A DNA stretch of 64,000 nucleotides, taken from Polynucleobacter meluiroseus (GTDB lineage Bacteria; Pseudomonadota; Gammaproteobacteria; Burkholderiales; Burkholderiaceae). The notes under the pieces are model-generated. The model searched no databases. It was not told the DNA's origin and saw only the letters and a list, made by a program, of their open reading frames with translations. The stretch is from the NCBI GenBank assembly GCA_945879115.1, contig CAMDUR010000001.1, forward strand, positions 1 to 64,000, given 5' to 3'. The position numbers and the translations under genes were made by a program. This document shows positions 19,562-30,200 of the stretch, piece after piece; position 1 is the first letter of the stretch; every line of letters starts with the position of its first letter.

Positions 19562-20659
19562 TTATTTAACAATCAAATCAGCAGCTCTTTTTTGGCTAAG
19601 CGCCAAACTCTCAGCAGATTCAGCACTGAGAGGCCAAGAGCCTAGATGCTCCATAGCGATTTGAGTTAAACCACTAACCCAAGGTTGAGCATCATTGAGA
19701 CAAGCTATGTAGTTATATTCCTGGCCACCAGCATGGATGAAGTCCTCTTGAACTTCCATAGCAATTTCTTCTAAAGTTTCCAAGCAATCTGCTGGGAACC
19801 CAGGGCAAAAAATATCTAAACGGCGAGTCTTTTTCTCTCCCAACATTTTTACAGTAGGCGCGGTGTAAGGCTTTAGCCATTCAGCTTTTCCAAAACGAGA
19901 TTGAAATGTAACCATGGCTTCCTCACTACTCAATCCAAGCGACTCACGTAATAGGCGCCCTGTCTTGTGGCACTCGCAATGGTATGGATCACCTTTATCA
20001 AGCGTTCTTTTAGGCACACCATGAAATGAAAAAATTAGCTTATCACCCGCTGCAAAATTGGGACGCCCACGCTGGACCCATGAGGCCTCAACTTGTTGTT
20101 TAAGTGCCTGAATGTAGGCGGGGTGATCATGGTAGTGCTTAACTATTCTTAGCTCCGGCTGATTACGCCACGACCCTAATATTCTAAAAATTTCATCAAA
20201 GGTAGATGCAGTAGTGGTTGCAGAATATTGTGGGTAAAGAGGTAATACCAGCAGGCGCTCCATACCGGCATCACGCATACGCTCCAATACAGACTCTAAG
20301 CTGGGGTTGCCATAACGCATGGCCATTTCAACCATGACTTCATGACCTTGCGCATCTAGCGTTTTCTTGAGGGCTACAGCTTGCTTTTGAGAATAGATCA
20401 ACAAAGGGGACCCTGATGGTTGGCCATCTTGTCCGTTGAACCAAATGCTGGCATATTTTTTTGCTGAAGCACCCGAGCGAATCGGCAAAATAATCAGATT
20501 CAAAATACACCACCAAATGATCTTCGGAATTTCAACAACGCGAGGATCAGATAAAAATTGCTTTAGATAAGGCTTAACGGCTTTTGCTGTTGGTGCATCT
20601 GGCGTGCCTAAGTTAACAACCAAAATAGCAGTTCTTAGGGCTTGGCGTTGAAGGGCCAT
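19562..20659 (-). CDS. hemH: ferrochelatase
   Basis: Inserts ferrous iron into protoporphyrin IX, the last step of heme synthesis; it is peripheral to the inner membrane. It has 365 residues. The N-terminus I-L-V-V-N-L-G-T-P-D-A-P (about 12-23), the P-L-Y-P-Q-Y-S segment (140-146) and the catalytic-site motif S-F-H-G-V-P (211-216, His213) are all present. It sits between hrcA (89-base gap) and grpE (90-base gap) on the same strand. An hrcA-hemH-grpE order is common in Burkholderiales, although heme synthesis and heat shock have no obvious direct link. Confidence 0.97.
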   Translation of the reverse strand: MALQRQALRTAILVVNLGTPDAPTAKAVKPYLKQFLSDPRVVEIPKIIWWCILNLIILPIRSGASAKKYASIWFNGQDGQPSGSPLLIYSQKQAVALKKTLDAQGHEVMVEMAMRYGNPSLESVLERMRDAGMERLLVLPLYPQYSATTTASTFDEIFRILGSWRNQPELRIVKHYHDHPAYIQALKQQVEASWVQRGRPNFAAGDKLIFSFHGVPKRTLDKGDPYHCECHKTGRLLRESLGLSSEEAMVTFQSRFGKAEWLKPYTAPTVKMLGEKKTRRLDIFCPGFPADCLETLEEIAMEVQEDFIHAGGQEYNYIACLNDAQPWVSGLTQIAMEHLGSWPLSAESAESLALSQKRAADLIVK

Positions 20660-20748
20660 AAAAGTCTCTCAATATTTTTTAAATGTTTGGGTTAATTTAA
20701 TAATACTTGTTACGTGCAGAGTTGATTATTTACTTATTCTTTAGTGGG

Positions 20749-21771
20749 TTATTTGTTATAAATCCCACTACTAAGAGCGCCTGAGAGTAGCTTAGCGGTA
20801 ATCTCAACAATAGGAATAACTCGCTCATAAGCCATACGAGTGGGACCTATTACTCCCAAGGTTCCAACAATACGACCATCAACGCTATAGGGTGCGGTAA
20901 TAACTGCCATATCTTCCATTGGAACCAAAGCGCTTTCGCCGCCAATAAAAACCTGAATCCCCTCAGCTCTAGATGACACATCCAATAATTGAAGCAAGCC
21001 TGTTTTTTCCTCAAACATACCGAATAACTGTTTGAGCTTAACCATGTCAGAAGAAAGATCACCTACGTTTAATAAGCGGCGCTCTCCAGAAATAACCATT
21101 CCTGAATCAGCATCAGTATGCTCAGCGCTAGCTTTAAGGGCAGCTTCCATCAAAGAAGCAATACCAGCGCGTAAGCCTTCCAACTCGTGGCGAAGACGCT
21201 CTTTAACCTCAAAGAAGCTAAGGCCAGCAAACTGGCTATTTAGATAATTAGATGCTTCTATAAGCTCTGAAGAGCTATAGTCACGATCCGTAAGAATGAT
21301 TCGGTTCTGAACGTCCCCGTCGGGGGTTACCAAAATCAATAAAATACGTTTTTCAGAAAGCCTTAAAAATTCAATTTGCTTAAACAACTCGGAGCGTCTT
21401 GGGGTTAAGACCACGCCCGCAAAATTTGATAAATTTGATAAAACCTGAGCAGCGGCAGCAACGACGCGCTGCGGTGCATCTGCCTGAATCGCATCTTGTG
21501 CCTCATTAGCCATAATTTCTTCAATGGGCCTTACTGTCAACATGGTGTCGACAAATAATCGATAGCCTTTGGGAGTTGGCACTCTGCCAGAGGATGTGTG
21601 CGGACTGGCAACAAACCCCATTTCCTCAAGATCAGCCATGACGTTGCGAATAGTAGCTGCAGATAAATCCAAGCCAGAGAACCTAGAAAGAGCTCGCGAG
21701 CCGACCGGTTGCCCGTCAGCAATATAGTGCTCAATCAGAGTTTTTAAGAGGCTTTTTGAACGTTCATCCAT
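20749..21771 (-). CDS. hrcA: heat-inducible transcription repressor HrcA
   Basis: Repressor that binds the CIRCE operator and is kept active by GroEL. It has 340 residues: an N-terminal winged-helix domain (about 1-75), with the D-E-R-S-K[10 protein letters not shown] start and the segment [13 protein letters not shown], then a GAF-like domain and an inserted dimerisation segment. No CIRCE was found near hrcA itself. The only copy in the window is at groES, 39 kb away, so this gene probably controls groES-groL in trans and is not autoregulated through CIRCE. Confidence 0.97.
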   Translation of the reverse strand: MDERSKSLLKTLIEHYIADGQPVGSRALSRFSGLDLSAATIRNVMADLEEMGFVASPHTSSGRVPTPKGYRLFVDTMLTVRPIEEIMANEAQDAIQADAPQRVVAAAAQVLSNLSNFAGVVLTPRRSELFKQIEFLRLSEKRILLILVTPDGDVQNRIILTDRDYSSSELIEASNYLNSQFAGLSFFEVKERLRHELEGLRAGIASLMEAALKASAEHTDADSGMVISGERRLLNVGDLSSDMVKLKQLFGMFEEKTGLLQLLDVSSRAEGIQVFIGGESALVPMEDMAVITAPYSVDGRIVGTLGVIGPTRMAYERVIPIVEITAKLLSGALSSGIYNK

Positions 21772-21781
21772 GATTTAGTAA

Positions 21782-21810
21782 TTGTAGGGCTATTAGGGCT
21801 ATGGTTTAAT
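21782..21810 (+). promoter_or_regulatory. putative nadK promoter giving a leaderless mRNA
   Basis: TTGTAG (21782-21787), 17 bases, then TTTAAT (21805-21810, five of six to TATAAT). The nadK ATG begins 7 bases after the hexamer, where transcription itself would start. There is no purine-rich ribosome binding site in between. Confidence 0.45.
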
Positions 21811-21817
21811 CAACATC

Positions 21818-22723
21818 ATGTCAAATCTTAAGACAAATCACGCAAATTGCCATTTTAAGAAAATAGCCTTGGTTGGAAAATACCAAGCTGATGGCTTTGC
21901 GCACATGCTCAACGAGCTCGCAAAGACGCTTAAATCATTAGGCTGCGATGTTTATCTAGAATCAGATACAGCTGAAAATTCAGCAATAGCAAGCCTTCCA
22001 AGAATTAAAACTTCCGATTTTCAGGGGCAAATTGACTTAGTCATTGTATTAGGTGGCGACGGAACCATGCTTGGGGTGGCACGTCAAATTGCTGGCAAGG
22101 AAATTCCGCTCATAGGAATCAATATGGGCAATTTGGGCTATATGACCGATATTCCATTAAAAGATGCCCACTTATTCTTGGCAGAAATGCTCAAAGGTCA
22201 CTTCACTGAAGATGTTAGATATTTACTTGAGGCCGAGGTCTTCAGAGGTCAAGAAGTGATTGGCAATGGTTTAGCTTTGAATGATGTAGTTGTTAATCGC
22301 TCCGGCGTTTCAGGAATGCTTGAATTAACCGTTCATGTTAATGATCAATTTATGTACAACCAACGTTCAGATGGTTTGATCGTAGCCACACCAACAGGCT
22401 CAACCGCTTATTCAATGTCTGCTGGCGGTCCCATTTTGCATCCATCAGTTGCTGGACTTGTATTGGCGCCAATTGCCCCGCACTCTCTTTCTAATCGCCC
22501 CATAGTATTACCAAATGACAGTGCGATATTCATTGAATTAATTGGTGGCAAGGATGTCAGTGTTAATTTTGATATGCAATCTTTGACTCACTTAAAAATT
22601 GGCGATAAAGTTAAAATCAGCCGCTCACAAAAAACAGTTACTCTACTTCATCCAATTGATCATAGTGAATATAAGGCACTAAGACAAAAGCTTCATTGGA
22701 ATGAACATCCTTCTTCGTTTTAA
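21818..22723 (+). CDS. nadK: NAD kinase
   Basis: Phosphorylates NAD to NADP with ATP or polyphosphate. It has 301 residues, normal for proteobacteria. The catalytic G-G-D-G-T motif is at 79-83, the N-x-G-x-L-G-Y segment is near 104-110, and the T-P-T-G-S-T-A-Y-S-x-S-A-G-G-P motif is near 191-205. It is divergent from hrcA by 46 bases and is followed by recN after only 2 bases, so nadK-recN is one unit; the hrcA-nadK-recN order is common. Confidence 0.97.
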   Translation: MSNLKTNHANCHFKKIALVGKYQADGFAHMLNELAKTLKSLGCDVYLESDTAENSAIASLPRIKTSDFQGQIDLVIVLGGDGTMLGVARQIAGKEIPLIGINMGNLGYMTDIPLKDAHLFLAEMLKGHFTEDVRYLLEAEVFRGQEVIGNGLALNDVVVNRSGVSGMLELTVHVNDQFMYNQRSDGLIVATPTGSTAYSMSAGGPILHPSVAGLVLAPIAPHSLSNRPIVLPNDSAIFIELIGGKDVSVNFDMQSLTHLKIGDKVKISRSQKTVTLLHPIDHSEYKALRQKLHWNEHPSSF

Positions 22724-22725
22724 AT

Positions 22726-24393
22726 ATGCTACGAAGTTTAAATATCCGTGACTTTGTCATTGTCGATACTCTCGACATTGATCTTGAAAAAGGCTTCACT
22801 GTTCTGACTGGTGAAACTGGTGCAGGCAAGTCCATACTATTAGATGCCCTTGCTTTAGTTTTAGGCGAAAGGGCTGATGCTAGCCAAATTAGAGAAGGTA
22901 AAACTAAAGCTGAAATTTCTGCTATTTTTTCTCTCAGCGGAATTTTACAAAAGAGTATTAATCATTGGTTAGATGAGCAAGGTTTCTCTAATGAGGATGA
23001 CGGTGCCACTCTCATTTTAAAAAGAATTATTGAAACATCGGGCAGAAGTAGGGCTTTTATTAATGGAAGTGCTGCTACGCTCAATCAAGCAAAAGAATTA
23101 GGTGGGTTATTGGTTGATATCCATGGTCAACATGCACACCAATTACTTCTCAAAACAGGTGCGCAACGTGACCTTCTTGATAACCAAGCCAAACTACAAC
23201 CATTGGTAGCTGAAGTTAAAAAGCTTTATCAAAATTGGCAGGGCACTAAAAAGCAATTAGAACTTGCAATTCATGCGGGTGAAAATTTACAAAAAGAACA
23301 TGAACGACTATCTTGGCAATTAGAAGAGCTTGATAATCTATCCCCTAAGGTTGGCGAATGGGCTGAAGTTGAAATAGAGCATTCTCGTTTAGCTAATGCA
23401 TCACGTTTAATAGAGGGCTCTCAAAAAGCGCTTCATCTTCTTCAAGAGCAAGAAGGTCATGCAGAAGAGTTGCTCTCAAAAGCATTTAATGAATTAACTG
23501 ATTTAGCAAAACTGGATGCTCATTTAGATGATGCCAAAATTGCTATCGAATCTGCACAAATTCAACTGACAGAGGCTAGTCACAGCCTGAATCGTTACCT
23601 TCAGAAAATCGATGTGGACCCTGATCGATTAAAAGAAATCGATGAACGCTTGAAAGATCTTCATAGCGCTTCTAAAAAATTTAAGTGCCTTCCTGAAAAC
23701 CTTCCTCAAGTTTGGGAAGAAATTCAAGAGAAAGTAACCGCAATTAAAGACTCACAAGACTTAGCTGCACTTGAGGCAAACCTTAAACTTGCAGAAACTA
23801 ATTATCGTAAAGAGGCTAAGCTACTTAGCCAAGCGCGAGCTAAGGCAGCAAAAGTACTTGAGAAATCCGTTACAGATGCGATGCAAGACTTATCTATGGC
23901 AGGTGGCTTATTTAGTATTCAGATTGAAGATTTAGCTGATGGCAGTATGCATGGGCTTGAGCAAATCGAATTTCTTGTAGCAGGCCACCCTGGAGTTACC
24001 CCAAAACCTTTATCAAAAGTTGCCTCTGGTGGTGAATTAGCTCGTATCAGCTTAGCTATTAGTGTGATCACCTCTGAGGCTAGTCAAATACCAACCTTAA
24101 TTTTTGATGAAGTAGATGCGGGGATTGGTGGCGCTGTGGCAGAAACTGTTGGTAAGCGTATGAAAGAGCTTGGACAAGCTCATCAAGTTTTATGTGTCAC
24201 ACATTTAGCTCAGGTTGCTGCTCAAGGGCACCAACACTGGAAAGTCTCTAAACATAGCTCATCCAATCAAACCGTCTCTCAAATCAATAGTCTTAATAGA
24301 CAAGAAAAAGTCGAGGAAGTGGCACGCATGTTAGGTGGCGCTGAGATTACTGAAACTACCCGCCGTCATGCTCGTGAACTACTAGATACCTAA
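22726..24393 (+). CDS. recN: DNA repair protein RecN
   Basis: SMC-like ATPase that acts early in double-strand break repair. It has 555 residues. The Walker A motif G-E-T-G-A-G-K-S is at 29-36. Two long Leu/Glu/Lys-rich helical stretches (about 155-370) form the coiled-coil arms. The signature segment S-G-G-E-L-A-R is near 430 and Walker B F-D-E-V-D-A-G-I-G-G is near 463. It is co-transcribed with nadK. The last 12 bases overlap the end of the opposing glnE, so no terminator fits between them. Confidence 0.97.
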   Translation: MLRSLNIRDFVIVDTLDIDLEKGFTVLTGETGAGKSILLDALALVLGERADASQIREGKTKAEISAIFSLSGILQKSINHWLDEQGFSNEDDGATLILKRIIETSGRSRAFINGSAATLNQAKELGGLLVDIHGQHAHQLLLKTGAQRDLLDNQAKLQPLVAEVKKLYQNWQGTKKQLELAIHAGENLQKEHERLSWQLEELDNLSPKVGEWAEVEIEHSRLANASRLIEGSQKALHLLQEQEGHAEELLSKAFNELTDLAKLDAHLDDAKIAIESAQIQLTEASHSLNRYLQKIDVDPDRLKEIDERLKDLHSASKKFKCLPENLPQVWEEIQEKVTAIKDSQDLAALEANLKLAETNYRKEAKLLSQARAKAAKVLEKSVTDAMQDLSMAGGLFSIQIEDLADGSMHGLEQIEFLVAGHPGVTPKPLSKVASGGELARISLAISVITSEASQIPTLIFDEVDAGIGGAVAETVGKRMKELGQAHQVLCVTHLAQVAAQGHQHWKVSKHSSSNQTVSQINSLNRQEKVEEVARMLGGAEITETTRRHARELLDT

Positions 24394-27186
24394 GACTTTT
24401 TGCCACAGTTTAGTCACTGCATCTTTAGCAGCTAATAGGACAAGATCCATCTCTTGAGGTTTAACTCTTGTCTTCTCTGCTCCATCCAATCTAATTCGGT
24501 GCTGATGCTCTCGATAAATCCGGTAAGCCTGTGCTACTTCATCCGCCTCATCTTGATTAACAAGACCCGCATTAGCCGCAATACCTAGCAGTGCAATATT
24601 GCCTAAGTTACCCAATAAATTTTTATGTTGATGACTAAATCGTAATACTAAATACTGCACGATAAATTCAATATCAACCATTCCTCCAGTGTCATGCTTA
24701 ATATCAAACTGACCAGAATCATTGGGATGACCTTCGCTAACTTTTGCTCTCATCGAAATAATCTCTTGCTTTAGCTCTTGTTCATCCCGCTCTTTGGCAA
24801 GAACTGCGGCTCGAATACTTTCAAAGTGTTGACCAATTTTTGGATCGCCCGCGCAAAAACGAGCCCTAGTCAATGCTTGATGCTCCCATAACCAAGCTGC
24901 GTTATCACCCTGACGCAGTTGATAACGCTCAAAAGAATCAATACTGGTAACCAATAATCCTGCAGTGCCATTAGGTCGCAATCGTGTATCAATTTCAAAT
25001 AAGATACCTGCTGATGTCGCGGTTGTTAACCAAGCAATCAAACGCCTAGCAAACATGGCATATCTTTCAGTTGCACTTTGGTCAGAGTCTGGTGCATCGT
25101 GCAGAAAAACAATATCTAAATCTGAGGCATATCCAAGCTCTTTGCCACCCAACTTGCCATAGGCGATGATCGCAAAAGATGGCGCTACCAAGGCATTTAG
25201 TTCAAATTTTTTCGCAATGATTGGCCAAACTCGCTCTAAGGTCAAACTCAAAATTAAATCAGCTAGAGCCGATAAACGATCACTTACCCTTTCTATAGAT
25301 AATGGTTGATCACGACCAATACCTAACTCCGCAAGCAGCGTTAAAAAAGTCTCAGTATGATGAACCTGCCGCAAAATATCCATTGATAACTCAGATGGAT
25401 CACCCTGCTCTGCAGCGTCATCCAACAAAATATTTGTCTCAGCTCTTAATTTTGTCCAATAAACATCAGGATGATCTTCAGGAGAGTATTGACCCGGCCC
25501 AGTTAATAAATCATCTAGTAAACGGGGGTGCTTAATTAAGTAGTCAGATCCCCATTTTGACACTGATATTAATGTAATCAGGTGGTTCAAGATATGTGGA
25601 TACTCTGTTAACAAAGCCAAATAGGATGAGCGTCTAGAAATTGAATCTAATAGATTCATCATCCTGACCATCACTGAATCAGATTTCTCAATTTCCCATT
25701 GACGCGCTTTCACATGGCTTGCCGAGCTAGCCATTAACTGTATAAATCTACGCCTTGATGTGTCACTCAGTGATCTTTGACGAGCGCTGCCACACCACGT
25801 ATCCCATATCTCAGTTAATAAAGGAAAATCAACTGGCGGTGACCAAGTAGCCACTAACTCATCATCACTCTCAGTCTCAGCACTATGTTTTTTTAGAACA
25901 AAAGCATTGCTAAACAAATTGGCCACATTAGTTCGATGATTCGCTAAAGTAGACCTAAAATCCTCCAAGCTCTGATGGCCCATTGATTTTCCAATTCGCT
26001 CTTGAGAATGATCGTCTACAGGTAGATGATGTGTTTGAGCATCTTCCCAATACTGCAAACGATGCTCAAGCTTTCTTAAATACAAATAAGCATCTGTTAA
26101 ACAGTTGAGGTCTACTGATGAGATCAACTGTCTGTCATGAACAGCCACAAGCACCTCTAAAGTTGGCCTGATACGTAAACCAGGATCCTGACCCCCACGA
26201 ACTAACTGGAACATTTGAGCCATAAACTCAATTTCTCTAATGCCCCCTCGTCCTAACTTGATATCAGCCGCCCTCTCTGGATAAGATAAGGTTCTTTTTT
26301 CTGCCTCTTGCTGAATTTGAGCGTGCAACTGACGAATTGCAGCTATAACTCCAAAGTCTAAATATCTTCGATAAACAAACGGCTTGACCAAATCCTGCAA
26401 GCCTTTTTGGGATCTTGAGCAGGCAGGGTCAGCCTCTAGTGGCGAAATCATTCTTCCTTTAATCCAGGCGTAACGTTCCCACTCCCGCCCTTGAACACTA
26501 AAGTATTCCTCTAACATTGCCAAACTACAAACCAGTGGGCCTGAATCGCCATTGGGTCTGAGCCTCATATCCACTCGGAATACAAACCCCTCAGGTCTTA
26601 ATTCACTCAGAAGAGCTATTAATTTTTTACCAATCCTTTCATACCACTCGTGGTTTGAAATGCTCTTAATACCGCCCTGAGTATCACCATCTTCCTCGTA
26701 CAAAAAAACCAAATCAATATCCGATGAGACGTTTAACTCACGCCCGCCTAATTTACCCATTCCAACAACTATAAGAGGTGAAAATTGATCGTTGGCAGAC
26801 TTAGGCTCTCCTACCAGCTCCTTCATATCCTTGCGAAGAGCTTCAAGGCCAATCTCAATGACTTTTTCAGCAAATAAAGTCATAGCTTGAGTTACCTCAG
26901 AAACAGGCGCCTCATCATTAAGATCTTTTAAGGCCAGTATCAGCATGAGTTGTTGTCTTGCTAAGCGCAATTGCGCACCTAAAACCGTCAAATCAACTAC
27001 AGGGGCTTTTAGCAAAAGGGTGCTTGCACTAAGAACTCTATCAATCACAGAGCTGTCAACTGCCTGCCCATCTAAATCAGACAGCAAATCTATCCATTGC
27101 GGCTGAGCGTTAAGCCAACGTGCGGCGTAGGCTGAATTCTCCAAAAGAACTGAAATTTTTTTATTATTTATGCTCATAGGTATCAT
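24382..27186 (-). CDS. glnE: bifunctional glutamine synthetase adenylyltransferase/adenylyl-removing enzyme
   Basis: Adds AMP to, or removes it from, glutamine synthetase in response to PII, so it sets nitrogen assimilation. It has 934 residues and two nucleotidyltransferase domains. The N-terminal one has G-K-L-G-G-R-E-L (144-151) with S-S-D-I-D-L (154-159); the C-terminal one, near residue 660, has G-K-L-G-G-K-E-L with S-D-L-D-I. A helical linker joins them, with R-G-G-I-R-E-I-E-F near the first domain and a matching D-T-G-G-M-V-D-I-E-F segment near the C-terminus. The start may be at 27186 or, three codons later, at 27177. Confidence 0.97.
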   Translation of the reverse strand: MIPMSINNKKISVLLENSAYAARWLNAQPQWIDLLSDLDGQAVDSSVIDRVLSASTLLLKAPVVDLTVLGAQLRLARQQLMLILALKDLNDEAPVSEVTQAMTLFAEKVIEIGLEALRKDMKELVGEPKSANDQFSPLIVVGMGKLGGRELNVSSDIDLVFLYEEDGDTQGGIKSISNHEWYERIGKKLIALLSELRPEGFVFRVDMRLRPNGDSGPLVCSLAMLEEYFSVQGREWERYAWIKGRMISPLEADPACSRSQKGLQDLVKPFVYRRYLDFGVIAAIRQLHAQIQQEAEKRTLSYPERAADIKLGRGGIREIEFMAQMFQLVRGGQDPGLRIRPTLEVLVAVHDRQLISSVDLNCLTDAYLYLRKLEHRLQYWEDAQTHHLPVDDHSQERIGKSMGHQSLEDFRSTLANHRTNVANLFSNAFVLKKHSAETESDDELVATWSPPVDFPLLTEIWDTWCGSARQRSLSDTSRRRFIQLMASSASHVKARQWEIEKSDSVMVRMMNLLDSISRRSSYLALLTEYPHILNHLITLISVSKWGSDYLIKHPRLLDDLLTGPGQYSPEDHPDVYWTKLRAETNILLDDAAEQGDPSELSMDILRQVHHTETFLTLLAELGIGRDQPLSIERVSDRLSALADLILSLTLERVWPIIAKKFELNALVAPSFAIIAYGKLGGKELGYASDLDIVFLHDAPDSDQSATERYAMFARRLIAWLTTATSAGILFEIDTRLRPNGTAGLLVTSIDSFERYQLRQGDNAAWLWEHQALTRARFCAGDPKIGQHFESIRAAVLAKERDEQELKQEIISMRAKVSEGHPNDSGQFDIKHDTGGMVDIEFIVQYLVLRFSHQHKNLLGNLGNIALLGIAANAGLVNQDEADEVAQAYRIYREHQHRIRLDGAEKTRVKPQEMDLVLLAAKDAVTKLWQKVLGI

Positions 27187-27229
27187 GTTATCGCTATCAA
27201 TACCCCTTCGGCTACAGCATAATTACAAA

Positions 27230-30200
27230 ATGTCATGGTTATTCCTCTCCACTTCGTTAGATAAGCTTCGCCAACTCCAAATGAGCGAGGAAAAACAAGC
27301 TATTTGGAAAAAAAGAATCCTTTGGTTATTAGTAATAGCAAGTGTTACTGTTATTTGTATCCACCTAGTTGTTCGATTCTATTTTTGGCCTTTAGTTGAA
27401 AAAAATAAATCCCAATTTGAAAAAATATTAAGCCAAGGACTCGGGGCAGAACTAAGAATTGAAGAAATTAAAACAGATTGGGAGTTTCTCTGGCCCGCAT
27501 TTAAAGTTAAAAATATCACGATTCAACGCTTAAATGGATCAAATGAACCGCCTCTACTAAGCATCCCTGAGATTACAGGTAATCTTTCTTGGGAGACCTT
27601 ATGGGAACTTCAGCCTCATTTTCATGACCTTAAATTTGAAAATGCCAGAATTTATGCAAAACGAGATATCCATGGAGATTGGGATATAGCGGGCATCCAA
27701 TTAAAAAAGGGGACCGCAGGCTTCGAGATTGGTAACTGGGTCTTTGATCAAGATAGCATGCAAGCCAATAATGCAGAAATAATTTGGTTAGATCAAAAAA
27801 ATCAATCTGCTGAACATCATATCCAAATAGAGAGTCTTAATCTAAAGAACTCATGGTTTAAGCATCAAATTAACCTTATCCTTCGCACCCCATGGAATCA
27901 GGGGGTTGCAAAGCTAGATGCTCAATTTAGACATAATTTTTTTGGTGACGCTGGCAACTGGAAGGATTGGAATGGCTCAATCAATTGGGAGGCATTTAAT
28001 CTAGATCTTAAAAAAATAAACAGCACCATTGGTGGCGATATAAAAATTGTTGATGGTTTTTTAAATAGCACTGGAAATACTTATCTTAGTAGTGGCATGT
28101 TAGATGGCGGAAAAACTGAACTCCAGTTTAAAAACTTACATTTTGACTGGGAGCGCATTGGACAACCATTAAAAATAATGAGCCTAGAGGCACAAATTGT
28201 GCAAGAAACTTATGGCAAAAAAATCTCCATGACTGCACCGCAGTTTAATTGGCAAATTGATACAAATACAGCTAAGCAAGAATTGAATGATCTTAGTTTT
28301 TACTGGAGGTCTGCTCCAAGCATTGATTTGGTAGAACATGCTGGCATTAAAGCCGCTCATATCAATATCGAACTAGTAAAACAATTGGCCAAGCAATTCC
28401 CTTTGCCAAAAGATCTGCAAATATTTATTAATGATTACCAACCATCAGGTAGTCTTGAAAATCTCGACGCCAATTGGCACGCACAAGCCAGCCGCTTACC
28501 ATTTGGGATATCTATTCCTGGTTTTAATAAATCCAATTACAAGGTTTCATTTGATTTTGATAACTTATTTTTAAAGCCACTTGAAAATAAAAATTTATCT
28601 CTCTCCAACTTTTCAGGAAAAATTTTCGCCTCAGAGCTTGGTGGCGAAGTTACGATCAACAATCAAAAAAGTTCCGCCGTATTGCCGCAAATTCTTGAGA
28701 ATGATCAACTTGAATTTAATAAAGCTAAAGGTTTAATTAAATGGGTTAAGAATGGGGATGTTTTTGACTATGACCTCAAAAATATAGTCATTGAAAATGA
28801 TGATGTTTCTCTTCAATTTGATGCAACATATAAACCAAAGACAGCTAAACGTTCAGAAAATATTAGTGTCAAAGCTAAAATTGATAGCGCGAAGGTATTG
28901 AATATAACGCGCTACTTTCCCTCTGTTATGTCGAAAGATGCTCGCAATTACATTCGCGGCGCCCTCAAATCTGGATACGTTAAAAACGGAACTCTTGTCA
29001 TTAGTGGTGAGACAGATCACATTCCTTTTAACTCCAAACATCCTGGTACTTTTAATTTAAATCTACCAGTTGAAGATATTGAATTCCACCCTGCTTCAGC
29101 GAATATTTTTGGGAAAGGTCAATGGTCACCATTTTCAAAGGTCAACGGTACGATTAAGCTCGAAGGACCTCAATTAAGTGTCGATTTTAAAAAAGCTTTG
29201 TTTGAAAGTGTTCAGTTAAGCAATGTTCAAGGCAAAGTAACTGATGTAACAAATAAGCAAGCGGTTTTAAAAATCACTGGAAATGCCGCGGGCCTGACTC
29301 AAGATTTACTTAATTACTATCTATTAAGTCCTTCAGGCCAAGGCTTAAAGTCCAGCTTTAACGACATAGCCATTTCAGGGAAATCAGATTTAAATATTGA
29401 TATTGCGCTACCGCTAGCTGAAACAAATAAAACCACCATCAAAGGTGAGTTGAACCTACAAAATAATAGCGCCAATTATGATAAAAAAATTGATATCACC
29501 GACATAACGGGAGGTATCCTTTTTTCAGAAGAAAATATTGGTGCGCGAAACTTTAAAGCCAAAGCTCTTGGCGGCACTCTTCTTATCAATAATTCTAGTA
29601 ACCTGCTTTTGGCAGAAAAGTCTTCGATGAAAGTTAAAGGGGATCTTGAAGTCAACCAACTTCTAACTGCTTTAGCGCCAGAAGGTACAGATAAATCACT
29701 TAAAGATATTTATAGCCAAGTTAACGGCTCTATTAATTACGATGGAGATCTACTGATATCAGCAGGAGGCTACAAAACTAATCTGAGCCTTCAGCTCAAA
29801 CAGTTAAGCTCTTTACTACCGGCTCCATTTAATAAAAAAACTGGAACGTCTTTAAATGGTGAGTTTAATTTAAATAACTTCAATAAAAATACCAATGCTA
29901 AACATATTGGCGTACTTAAAATTGGAAAATTAATTGACGCGCCATTTGCAATAGATGCAAAAAATAATTTGCGTGCCAATCTTGGTATTAATGCCTCGGG
30001 TAAAGTTCCTGATGAAGGCATCTCCGCAAATATCAATCTTGATCAATTAGATCTTGATGAGTGGGATAAATGGGTTGGAAAATTTTTACCGAGTAACTCT
30101 AAAGATAAAAAAACTACACCGGCCAATCCCACTTTTAAAGAATTTAAAGCAGATATCAAGAAAGTAAAAGTTTCCAATAAAGAATTCAGTAATATTAATC

